Positions 17,187 to 24,882 of a DNA stretch of 64,000 nt are shown here, piece by piece. The notes beneath the pieces were generated by a model. That model searched no databases. It was given only the letters and a program-made list of their open reading frames with translations, and was not told where the DNA came from. Position 1 is the first letter of the stretch. Each line of letters starts with the position of its first letter. The stretch lies in assembly GCF_028712165.1 (NCBI RefSeq), contig NZ_JAQTQR010000001.1, forward strand, positions 1 to 64,000, given 5' to 3'. A program made the translations under genes and the position numbers. Source of the DNA: Sulfuricurvum sp. (GTDB taxonomy: Bacteria > Campylobacterota > Campylobacteria > Campylobacterales > Sulfurimonadaceae).

Positions 17187-19690
17187 TTTTGAATTCCGTT
17201 GATTATTTTTTTGACTTCATCAGGTTTGAAATATTTTTGATAAGTAGCATCATCGATTGGATTTCCTGATAGGTCGGTTAAAAACATTCTGCCATTAGTC
17301 GATGCATTGAAATATCCCTGTGGTGTTAGAATAATCCATTCGCCGTTGTCATAAGCCTGTAGAATTGCTAATTCTTTTCCAGTGACGGTTTCAAAAACTT
17401 TGATGGCATTTTCAGCTGTAGAAAGGAAAAAATACCGATCATCGTTGCTAAACTGACGAAGCATTCCATAGCTTGTCGGATAGGTAAACTCGTATTCATA
17501 TTGAGATGTTTTGAGATTGAGAAGGCGAATTTTACCCTCTTTTTTGTACTCTTCCTGGGTAATGAGCATGTAATTGCCGTCGTGGGAAAGTTCATGTCGA
17601 TAGGGAATTCCATGCAACATTTTCGTGCCTCTAGGTTCATTTTGAATATTGTTCCATAGGATGGCACTATTTTGACGATCACGGGATAGGAGCTGATGTT
17701 TATTTGGTAAAATTTCCAGGCTTTGGATGCTTTGTTCATGTCCAAGCAGTCTAAAGCGCTCAAGACCATTACGAACATCCCACAAACTAACGCTACCGTC
17801 ATTTTCACCAAGAATAATATAATTAGAATCTGGGACAACTACAAAAGTAGTTGCAAGCCGTGGAAGGGAGCGTTCCAAAATACCGGTTTTTAAATTCCAG
17901 ATGTTTATGCTTCCTTGTTCTGGACGCCATCCATAGCCGTCAGTATTGCTTCCATCGGGAAGACGATTAAGAGATATTATGTATTTTCCGTCTGTAGAAA
18001 GTTGAAATGGATTTGAGTTACCACTTGGATTTGGAATCGTATAATCGAGTTTGGACTGATTAACATCCCATACCATAATATTGCGTTCTAAATTTGCTGA
18101 AGCAACGATTTTAGATTCGTCAGGTGAGAGTTCGACTTGGATGGAGCTAGTTGGATGGGATGTCTGTCCTCCTCCGAAACGGGCTAGTTCTTTTTGCTCT
18201 AAAAGGTCATAAAGAAGGACCTCATTTCCTCGTGTACCCAAGGCAACCCGTTTACCATCTGAGAAATATCGAGTTTGATAAATGGTTTCTTTGTAGGTAT
18301 TTTGATTTTGGGCAGATTGCATAACAGTTGCATTTTGTAAATCGAAAGCAAGCGAAGGAGTGACTTGGAATTGCTTGTCTTGTTTTTTGGATTCAGAAAA
18401 AGAGATGATGGATGTAGGATTATAATTTAATCGTATCAATTTCTCCGGATGTGCAAGTTCAAAAAGATACAGTGCAGAGGTATCTAGGGAAGTTTTATGA
18501 TGAAATGCGGCATAGGTATTGGTAAGAACGAGAGATTCAAAAATTCGATTGAGTGAAATCGAATGAGAATAAACTTTAGTCCCCGATTTCAGATTCCACA
18601 CATGAAATTCTTTTTGTGCTAACTCTACGGCAAAAGTTTGATCCGGTGAATAGTAGATCTCATTACGTGAAGTGTTGAGTTCTGCAGGGAGATTTGCTGG
18701 ATGTTTGACCACCCGCTTCCATGCATATACTCGTTCTGGTGGTGTAGGAGTTGGAGTGATGTCTTGACCGGTTTTAATGTTAAAAGCGGCAGTTTGACCA
18801 TCCGTATTTTCATAATGAAATGGGGTGTTTTCAGGGATAATGTTTAATCCACTTGACCAATGAATTTTTCGCACATTGACAGTATAGAGAAGTTTGTTTT
18901 GAATTAAATCCCAGCATATGAGAGGTGTATGGTAATTGAATATAAATAACTTTTTGTCATCATCTGTGATTACTAAACTGCTAACACGTTCGTAAGGTAA
19001 CGAATAGATTATTTTCTTTGTTTGAATGTCTATTATCTCCAAAGGTCTATTATTATCAAAAAGCATGATCCAGTTCTTATGAAAAAATGATCGGCGACCA
19101 TCTGTCTTGAGTGTATAAATTTCTTTTTGCGATTGTATATCATAAACACGGATGTCTTTACTCGTACGCGTCATTAGATATTTTTGATCAGGTGTAAAAG
19201 CCATGTCGTAAATATTTTCAGGGATATGAGACTTGATCTCAAATTTCGATTTCTCTTGAATGATAGATTTTGGAGATTTGAATGATGGTGTTTGTGCTTT
19301 TTCAAGCTCTTCTTTAGTCGATTTGGTGATACATGTCCATCGATTATTTATCCATTCGAGCGTGCCATTATATTTTTGACATTGTTTTTGTTGTTTGTCG
19401 TCATCATTTGGCCTATCTTTAGGAATGCTTACTGGGTTGATGCAATGCCACTGATTTTTAATTTTTATATGCTGATATCCTCTTGTGATACACTTGGGTA
19501 TTGGAAATGGATTAGTCAAATTGTCTGTATATGTTTCAATGATTTCAAAACATTGTGCAACGTTTTGATTGCCATATTTTCCATAAAGAAAGCCATGCTT
19601 TTCGCAAGATAATTGATCCTCTAGTTCATTGGCATACAGTGATAAACTCACTAAAATAGATATTAAAATCCAGTTAAATCTATGTTGCAT
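17183..19690 (-). CDS. Exported WD40-type beta-propeller protein
   Basis: An 835-residue protein with a signal peptide at 1-20 (SILVSLSLYA). Three N-terminal Cys pairs at C29/C47, C67/C83 and C104/C120 have similar spacing and a Gly a few residues after the first Cys, suggesting a tandem disulfide mini-repeat. From about residue 150 to 780 come repeated WD40-like blades (LYDLLEQKELARF, NIWNLKTGILERS, LWDVRNGLERFRL). The end, EWIILTPQGYFNAST, is a module I know from WD40 proteins joined to caspase-like domains, but the protein stops soon after it. The start overlaps the LprI-like gene by 28 bases. Function unknown; protein binding in the periplasm is the likely role. Confidence 0.75.
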   Translation of the reverse strand: MQHRFNWILISILVSLSLYANELEDQLSCEKHGFLYGKYGNQNVAQCFEIIETYTDNLTNPFPIPKCITRGYQHIKIKNQWHCINPVSIPKDRPNDDDKQQKQCQKYNGTLEWINNRWTCITKSTKEELEKAQTPSFKSPKSIIQEKSKFEIKSHIPENIYDMAFTPDQKYLMTRTSKDIRVYDIQSQKEIYTLKTDGRRSFFHKNWIMLFDNNRPLEIIDIQTKKIIYSLPYERVSSLVITDDDKKLFIFNYHTPLICWDLIQNKLLYTVNVRKIHWSSGLNIIPENTPFHYENTDGQTAAFNIKTGQDITPTPTPPERVYAWKRVVKHPANLPAELNTSRNEIYYSPDQTFAVELAQKEFHVWNLKSGTKVYSHSISLNRIFESLVLTNTYAAFHHKTSLDTSALYLFELAHPEKLIRLNYNPTSIISFSESKKQDKQFQVTPSLAFDLQNATVMQSAQNQNTYKETIYQTRYFSDGKRVALGTRGNEVLLYDLLEQKELARFGGGQTSHPTSSIQVELSPDESKIVASANLERNIMVWDVNQSKLDYTIPNPSGNSNPFQLSTDGKYIISLNRLPDGSNTDGYGWRPEQGSINIWNLKTGILERSLPRLATTFVVVPDSNYIILGENDGSVSLWDVRNGLERFRLLGHEQSIQSLEILPNKHQLLSRDRQNSAILWNNIQNEPRGTKMLHGIPYRHELSHDGNYMLITQEEYKKEGKIRLLNLKTSQYEYEFTYPTSYGMLRQFSNDDRYFFLSTAENAIKVFETVTGKELAILQAYDNGEWIILTPQGYFNASTNGRMFLTDLSGNPIDDATYQKYFKPDEVKKIINGIQK

Positions 19691-20847
19691 CGGACACCTT
19701 TACACATCATTGTATTAAAATCATAAAGTGCGGAGTGACCTAAATTACCGGTTGGCATGGAAACTCCTTTTTCGAGGAAAAAAGTTGCTGAATTCCCTCC
19801 ATATAACCCTTCTGGTAAGCTAAAAGGTTTCAAAATAACGAAACCTTTAAATACGTGAGGTTTACTCTTATTCGGATTTGGTGTGGCAACTTTAGGAAGA
19901 TTTTTATTTTTAGGAAGATTTTCTAACCATCTATTAAGGTCTTCAGGTGTTACAGCCCGAAGGATACCTTTGCTTACGGCATCATAGAGAGCTTCATCTT
20001 TTTGTAGAGGAGCGTCTTGATGGTTTAGTGATGCTATAGGGGTGTCAGCTGAGGTATACAACATCTCTTGATCACTAATAGGATCACCTATAAAAATATA
20101 ACCGTCTTTGGCATAATAGACGCTATCGACATTTTTGTGGAACAGTTTATTTGAGAGAGGATTTACACGGCTGAGAGATTTTTCTTCAATTGTAAAGCTA
20201 CCGCAGCCGTAGTTTTTCTCAATCGAAATAGTTTTAATCGGCACTGTTTTTGGAAGTCCTGAAATAGCCTGTGTATGGTAGCCCATGATATAAGCCGCTT
20301 CGATTTTTGTTCCTTCTGTCCATGAAACATCCCAAATGGCTGCATCATATGAACCAAAAATTAAAGCAACCGGTTTTTTTGGAGAATTGACAATCACGCG
20401 AAAGATGGAAGCGTTTTCCCCTTTTTCTCCGATACGATAATCAGATCCCATCCCTCTGTAAGCTCCTGCTGCGAAAACCGTCATGTTTTTTGGAAATATT
20501 CTATCAAAACCGCATTCGGTATCTTGCCCTGTAAATTGAATGATTTTTGTTTTACTTTCGGCTGTGATTTTTTTGATTTTTTGAGAGAGTTCAAGATTTC
20601 GTTGTTGGTACACATCGATTAAACATTCACAGTCATTTCCTTTGCACAATTGTTTTGTAGATGAAGACCAGTTTTGATTGTTTTCACGAAATTGTTTAAG
20701 TTCATAGTTATCTAAAAGATTGAGTAGTTTGTTAGATTGTGAGGATTGTTTTTGTTGAAGGAGTGTATACAGCGGATCTGTACATGTTTGCAATTCCCCA
20801 TGAGCTAAAGATAAAATGGAAATAAGTACAAAAGGGATGAAACGCAT
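19663..20847 (-). CDS. Exported protein with LprI-like N-terminus, unknown function
   Basis: A 394-residue protein with a signal peptide at about 1-17 (PFVLISILSLAHG). Residues 22-90 resemble the LprI/DUF1311 fold: a Leu-rich helix, W60, C68, C73, C75 and a downstream YQQRNLEL. Some members of that family inhibit lysozyme. The middle (residues 120-200) has the pattern FAAGAYRG...ALIFGSYDAAIWDV...AAYIMGYHTQ, which reads as a compact beta domain I cannot name. Last two conserved Cys lie near the C-terminus (MMCKGVRC). It overlaps the WD40 gene, so the two are probably made together and may interact. The ATG is at 20847. Confidence 0.6.
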   Translation of the reverse strand: MRFIPFVLISILSLAHGELQTCTDPLYTLLQQKQSSQSNKLLNLLDNYELKQFRENNQNWSSSTKQLCKGNDCECLIDVYQQRNLELSQKIKKITAESKTKIIQFTGQDTECGFDRIFPKNMTVFAAGAYRGMGSDYRIGEKGENASIFRVIVNSPKKPVALIFGSYDAAIWDVSWTEGTKIEAAYIMGYHTQAISGLPKTVPIKTISIEKNYGCGSFTIEEKSLSRVNPLSNKLFHKNVDSVYYAKDGYIFIGDPISDQEMLYTSADTPIASLNHQDAPLQKDEALYDAVSKGILRAVTPEDLNRWLENLPKNKNLPKVATPNPNKSKPHVFKGFVILKPFSLPEGLYGGNSATFFLEKGVSMPTGNLGHSALYDFNTMMCKGVRCNIDLTGF

Positions 20848-20870
20848 TCGAACTCTTTTTTGTTTAGTCT

Positions 20871-20892
20871 AGCATAAAATAGTTAAATTATA
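20871..20892 (-). promoter_or_regulatory. Candidate -10 boxes for the LprI/WD40/FAH operon
   Basis: On the minus strand TATAAT lies at 20892-20887 and TATGCT at 20876-20871, about 40 and 24 bases before the ATG at 20847. Both fit the group's -10-centred promoters with no recognisable -35. Which one is used cannot be decided from the sequence. Confidence 0.35.
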
Positions 20893-20908
20893 TGTTGATA
20901 TGTTTTAT

Positions 20909-21028
20909 TTATAAAGCTCTACATTGCGGGACTTTATCCTCTTCAGGTCTTTCAAGAAACTCAAGAGTGAGGCTGTAATCGACTTTGGACGGAATAAAAA
21001 GGGAAGCATTATAGTGGACGGTATTCAT
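20909..21028 (-). CDS. Possible small protein of 39 residues
   Basis: The 245-base gap between the divergent genes at 20847 and 21093 contains a minus-strand frame opening at ATG 21028 and closing with TAA at 20909. It encodes a mixed-composition peptide starting MNTVHYNASLFIPSKVDYSL and ending KVPQCRAL. Codon choice is like that of the neighbours and there is no low-complexity sequence. The ribosome site is weak (CGAGATTAAC before the ATG). No known domain is recognised. It could be a genuine small gene, the tail of a decayed gene, or chance. Confidence 0.42.
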   Translation of the reverse strand: MNTVHYNASLFIPSKVDYSLTLEFLERPEEDKVPQCRAL

Positions 21029-21092
21029 GTTAATCTCGTATTAATACTTTTCAGTAAGGTTCGTGATATGATAACGTATATAAGGGGTTCAT

Positions 21093-21644
21093 ATGCAACG
21101 AAAATTTTCATCTTCATTTAGAATTTGGCATTGGTTACAGGCAATTGCCATGTTTGGACTTTTCATCACCGTCGTATTGCGTGAGAGTGTTATGCACAAA
21201 TCTCAGATAGGTTCGATCGTCAAAACGAAACTTGCTGAAATCGGGACAGTTATTACGGATGAACAGGCAGTGGTTATTGGAAAAGCAGTGAGAAGTCCGA
21301 TGTGGGATTGGCATATATATTTAGGGATCGCGGTAGCCATATTGCTGGTGTGGCGAATTGCATTGGTGATTAAAAACGGGTTTGGCTTTGATGAAAATCC
21401 GCATATGCAAAAGGTTTATAAGCTTTATAAGGCAGTATATCTACTTTTGGCGATTATGTCTCTCAGCGGCCTAACTCTCTATTGGAAGCTTGCAGGCTCA
21501 GCCAAGGATACGGTAGAGACTGTTCATATGTATCTTGGATGGAGTTTATTTGCTTTTATAGCCGTTCATCTTATCGGAGTTGTTCTTGCTGAAAAAAGTG
21601 ATCAAAGCGGTCTTGTTTCACGAATGATTAACGGAGCGGAATAA
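21093..21644 (+). CDS. Cytochrome b561-type membrane protein
   Basis: A 183-residue integral membrane protein of the cytochrome b/b561 type. Four hydrophobic helices are visible. The His residues expected to hold haem lie in RIWHWLQA (helix 1), WDWHIYLG (helix 2), VHMYLGWS and AVHLIGVV (helices 3 and 4). Such proteins pass electrons between the quinone pool and a partner redox enzyme. No partner is encoded nearby, so the acceptor is unknown. AAGGGG precedes the ATG. The 3' end overlaps the convergent bpt gene by 17 bases. Confidence 0.85.
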   Translation: MQRKFSSSFRIWHWLQAIAMFGLFITVVLRESVMHKSQIGSIVKTKLAEIGTVITDEQAVVIGKAVRSPMWDWHIYLGIAVAILLVWRIALVIKNGFGFDENPHMQKVYKLYKAVYLLLAIMSLSGLTLYWKLAGSAKDTVETVHMYLGWSLFAFIAVHLIGVVLAEKSDQSGLVSRMINGAE

Positions 21645-22377
21645 ATCGATCCCATAGTGCTTGTTCATCTTCTTCCGGACGCCCTTTCAGATAGAGAGAA
21701 GGGGTGTAATCGATTTTATACGTTAAGCTTTGGCACCCTTCGACGTAGTATCCCAGATAGATCCATTTGCGGTTTAGACGGCGGGCAAATTCGATCTGTT
21801 GCAGCAGTGTATAGCGACCGAGTGACTGGGCGTTGTATTCGGGATCGTAGTAGCAATAGAGGGCACTTATCCCCTCATCTAATATATCGATCAGATCCAC
21901 AGCTATTAGTTTGTCTTTGTCAAAATAGAGTACCTCATAGCCGAAATCACCATGTCCGTGGACGAAAGATGCATAATAGTTTTTCGGATCGCTTTTAGGG
22001 GCATCCCAGGCACGTGTATGATGTTTGTAGCGGTGGTATCGATCAAAAAGCGACAGATGATCCCGCGTAAGGGTCGGTTGACGGATAACGGTAGTTAGAT
22101 GGGCATTTTTGCGGAGGATTCGTCGTTCGGACTTACTGAAAGTGTAATTTTCAACATCAATTTTGAGGCTTTCACAGGCACGGCATTCAGAACAGATCGG
22201 ACGAAAGTACATCGCACCGAAGCGTCGCCAACCCCGTAAAATGAGATTTTCGCATTGCTCTTTGGTGCACTCTTGGATGACTTTATAATGGATGGTTTGG
22301 GAGTTGCCCGAAATATAAGAGCACGGCTCGTGGAGCGCACACTCTTTGAGGATGGTATTTTGATTATTCGTCGTCAT
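21628..22377 (-). CDS. bpt: Aspartate/glutamate leucyltransferase (Bpt)
   Basis: A leucyl-tRNA-protein transferase of the Bpt/ATE family, 249 residues. It adds Leu to N-terminal Asp or Glu, making a destabilising residue for ClpS-ClpAP. Family marks are [15 protein letters not shown] at the N-terminus, the cluster [20 protein letters not shown], and the C-terminal block [18 protein letters not shown] followed by YLGYYVEGC. The start overlaps the end of prfB by 14 bases, so the two are probably translated together. Confidence 0.9.
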   Translation of the reverse strand: MTTNNQNTILKECALHEPCSYISGNSQTIHYKVIQECTKEQCENLILRGWRRFGAMYFRPICSECRACESLKIDVENYTFSKSERRILRKNAHLTTVIRQPTLTRDHLSLFDRYHRYKHHTRAWDAPKSDPKNYYASFVHGHGDFGYEVLYFDKDKLIAVDLIDILDEGISALYCYYDPEYNAQSLGRYTLLQQIEFARRLNRKWIYLGYYVEGCQSLTYKIDYTPSLYLKGRPEEDEQALWDRFIPLR

Positions 22378-23473
22378 CTTTGCGGCTAAGAGAGATTAGG
22401 ACACCTTCGATCATTTCATCGATATCTCCATCGAGAATGGCGCTGATATTGGAATACGGGATTCCGGAACGGGTGTCTTTGACTTGTTGATACGGAGCAA
22501 GGACGTAGGAGCGGATTTGATGGCCCCAGCCGTTTTCGCTTTTTTCGATTCCGTCAACTGCCGCTTGCTTTTTCTCCATTTCAAGTTCATAAAGGCGGGA
22601 TTTGAGCATTTTGAAAGCAGTCGCTTTGTTTTTATGCTGTGAACGGTCATTTTGACACTGTACAACGATCCCGGATGGGATATGGGTGATACGGATCGCC
22701 GATTCGGTTTTATTGACGTGCTGACCCCCTGCGCCGGATGCACGGTAGGTATCGATACGGATGTCGCGGTCTTCGATTTCGATATCGATATCATCGTCAA
22801 GTTCCGGAGAAACCATGACCGAGGTAAAACTGGTATGACGTTTCGCCGCAGAATCGTACGGGCTGATACGAACGAGACGGTGGATTCCGTTTTCGTTTTT
22901 GAGATATCCGTAAACATTGACCCCTTTGATAAGGAGCGCGGCATCTTTGATTCCTGCTTCATCACCGGATTGGTAGTCGAGCATTTCGACCGTGAAGTCA
23001 CGTCGCTCTGCCCAACGGGTGTACATACGAAGCAGCATCGACGCCCAGTCTTGAGACTCGGTTCCACCCGCTCCCGGATGGATGGTAACAATGGCATTGT
23101 GGCTGTCGTGTTCCCCTGAGAGGAGAACTTCAACTTCCATTGATTTTACATTATTTTCTAATGCACCTGCATCGGCAAAGAGCGATTCAATCGTCTCTTC
23201 GTCCCCTTCGTCTTTTGCCATATCATACAGATCGACGGCATCGCCGAGGGTATTAAAGGTTTTAGAGTATTTGGCCAGACGACGTTCAAGCTGCGTTTTC
23301 TCTTTTTGGATGACTCCGGCAGCTGTTGCATCGTTCCAAAAGCCATCGGAATTTTCGAGGGCTTCGATCTCGCCGAGGCGCTTGGTGATCTCCTGTGGAC
23401 GTACGACATCAGTGACGTTTTGCATCTTAATCGTCAAGGTTTTAAGTAATTCGGTATATTCGTAATGATCCAC
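22364..23473 (-). CDS. prfB: Peptide chain release factor 2
   Basis: Class-I release factor for UGA and UAA codons, 369 residues. The peptidyl-tRNA hydrolysis motif is [12 protein letters not shown]. The whole gene is in one frame from the GTG at 23473 ([10 protein letters not shown]), with CAGGA upstream, so there is no programmed +1 frameshift of the E. coli kind. The codon-recognition tripeptide that is SPF in E. coli RF2 reads SPY here ([15 protein letters not shown]). Divergent from panC with a shared promoter region. Confidence 0.96.
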   Translation of the reverse strand: MDHYEYTELLKTLTIKMQNVTDVVRPQEITKRLGEIEALENSDGFWNDATAAGVIQKEKTQLERRLAKYSKTFNTLGDAVDLYDMAKDEGDEETIESLFADAGALENNVKSMEVEVLLSGEHDSHNAIVTIHPGAGGTESQDWASMLLRMYTRWAERRDFTVEMLDYQSGDEAGIKDAALLIKGVNVYGYLKNENGIHRLVRISPYDSAAKRHTSFTSVMVSPELDDDIDIEIEDRDIRIDTYRASGAGGQHVNKTESAIRITHIPSGIVVQCQNDRSQHKNKATAFKMLKSRLYELEMEKKQAAVDGIEKSENGWGHQIRSYVLAPYQQVKDTRSGIPYSNISAILDGDIDEMIEGVLISLSRKDDDE

Positions 23474-23493
23474 GTATTTATTCCTGTGGTTGT

Positions 23494-23501
23494 ATTATAA
23501 T
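23494..23501. promoter_or_regulatory. Palindromic -10 shared by prfB and panC
   Basis: ATTATAAT is its own reverse complement and so presents TATAAT on both strands: 23496-23501 on plus, 30 bases before panC, and 23499-23494 on minus, 21 bases before the prfB GTG. A second minus-strand TATAAT lies at 23511-23506. One of these should serve prfB. Confidence 0.55.
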
Positions 23502-23530
23502 TGCGATTATATTCTAAAGAGGCTAAAACG

Positions 23531-24352
23531 ATGATTATCGCACGTTCACGGCAAGAACTTCAAGCTGCGCTTGATACTAAGAGAGGCTCGATCGGATTTG
23601 TCCCGACGATGGGTGCGCTTCATATCGGTCATCGAACGTTGATTGAAGCCGCACGACGTGAGAATGAGACGGTAGTTGTCTCTATTTTCGTTAATCCGAC
23701 ACAGTTCCTGCCGGGAGAAGATTTGAGCAAATATCCCCGTCGTGAGGAAGCCGATTTTAAAATTTGCGAGCTCAGCGGAGTGGATGTATTGTTTTATCCC
23801 GATGTAGCAGGAATGTACGAAACCGATGAGGTACGCGTTTGTGCTCCCGATGTGCGAGGATTTATTCTTGAAGGTGCATCTCGTCCAGGGCATTTCGACG
23901 GAGTGCTGACGGTGGTGATGAAATTGCTGAATATGGTGCGTCCGAGTCGTGTCTATTTTGGAAAAAAAGATGCGCAGCAGTTGGCGTTGATTACACAGAT
24001 GGTTGACAATCTTTTTATGGATGTCAAGATTATCCCGATGGAGACAGTTCGGGAAAAAGACGGATTGGCACTGAGCAGTCGAAATGTTTATCTGGATGAG
24101 AAACAACGGGTAGAAGCATTGAAACTTTCCGCGTCACTGAAAGAGGCAACGAAGATGGTCATGCAGGGCAATTTGGATGCAGAAAAGATTAAAGCGGCCA
24201 TGATGAATCTCCTTCAGCCGTTAGACGTGGAGTATGTCGCAATCGTGAACCGTCAGTTCGAATCGATCAAAGAGGTAGTGATCGGCAATACGATCGTATT
24301 GGTCGCAGCACGCGTCGGGACAACCCGTCTGATCGATAACGTATGGATGTAA
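23531..24352 (+). CDS. panC: Pantothenate synthetase
   Basis: Pantoate-beta-alanine ligase, the last step of vitamin B5 synthesis: pantoate, beta-alanine and ATP give pantothenate and AMP. It has 273 residues. The nucleotidyl-transferase HIGH motif is in FVPTMGALHIGHRTL, and the second signature is LSSRNVYL. I choose the ATG at 23531 with AAAGAGG at 23516-23522. The frame is open back to 23501, but that codon lies inside the TATAAT box. The stop overlaps the region before the lipoprotein gene. Confidence 0.96.
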   Translation: MIIARSRQELQAALDTKRGSIGFVPTMGALHIGHRTLIEAARRENETVVVSIFVNPTQFLPGEDLSKYPRREEADFKICELSGVDVLFYPDVAGMYETDEVRVCAPDVRGFILEGASRPGHFDGVLTVVMKLLNMVRPSRVYFGKKDAQQLALITQMVDNLFMDVKIIPMETVREKDGLALSSRNVYLDEKQRVEALKLSASLKEATKMVMQGNLDAEKIKAAMMNLLQPLDVEYVAIVNRQFESIKEVVIGNTIVLVAARVGTTRLIDNVWM

Positions 24353-24354
24353 CA

Positions 24355-24882
24355 GTGAAAAAGCAGTGCCTTATCCTCCTCGCAGGGTTGCTGATAGGAG
24401 GGTGTGCTCCTAAAATCGGACAGGATATTCTCATCGAGCCTCAGGGAAATATACGGTTTGAGAATTCGGGTTCTCAAATCATGATGGGAATTTTGACCCT
24501 CTTGGGGGTTGGAAATGAAAAGGAACCTCTCAGGCTGGGAAGTGATCTGAAAGTGACTAACAAGTGGCACAGTGATTTAAAACTGATTTCCCTCACGTAT
24601 ACTCTTGAAGATGAGAATGAGGAGATTGTAAAAGGGGAAGCTATCATAGAGAAAAATAAATCTATTGTAGTAGAATCCGGCAAAGATAAGATAATCCCTC
24701 TGGTGTTTGCAATCGATTCCAAGTCTTTAAATTCCAATCGAATGATCGGGATATTTCAATCCAAGCGCAAACTGATTCTCCGGGGAGATGCCGTTATCGA
24801 AGTATGGGGGATTCAGCACCATTACCCGTTTGAAAAAGAGGTGACGAAGCTGATCGTTAAAGCGCTTAAAGCGGGTGTGTAG
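24355..24882 (+). CDS. Lipoprotein, possibly LEA14/WHy-like
   Basis: About 175 residues, starting at the GTG at 24355 just after the panC stop. An ATG at 24343 in the same frame overlaps panC and is the alternative. The N-terminus KKQCLILLAGLLIGGC is a lipoprotein signal with lipobox LIGGC. The middle (LKVTNKWHSDLKLISLTYTL, then a segment ending in VPLVFAI-like strands) recalls the LEA14/WHy beta-sandwich seen in exported bacterial lipoproteins; this fold call is inference. The 3' end overlaps the convergent PBP gene by 17 bases. Confidence 0.65.
   Translation: MKKQCLILLAGLLIGGCAPKIGQDILIEPQGNIRFENSGSQIMMGILTLLGVGNEKEPLRLGSDLKVTNKWHSDLKLISLTYTLEDENEEIVKGEAIIEKNKSIVVESGKDKIIPLVFAIDSKSLNSNRMIGIFQSKRKLILRGDAVIEVWGIQHHYPFEKEVTKLIVKALKAGV

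Noticed and set aside
20924-21121. Plus-strand frame of 65 codons before the cytochrome b gene
   Set aside because: It would start at TTG, overlaps the cytochrome b start and lacks a ribosome site. The minus-strand 39-codon frame in the same gap is more protein-like.
22364-23473. Programmed +1 frameshift in prfB
   Set aside because: The full RF2 sequence is in one frame, with no in-frame UGA near codon 25.
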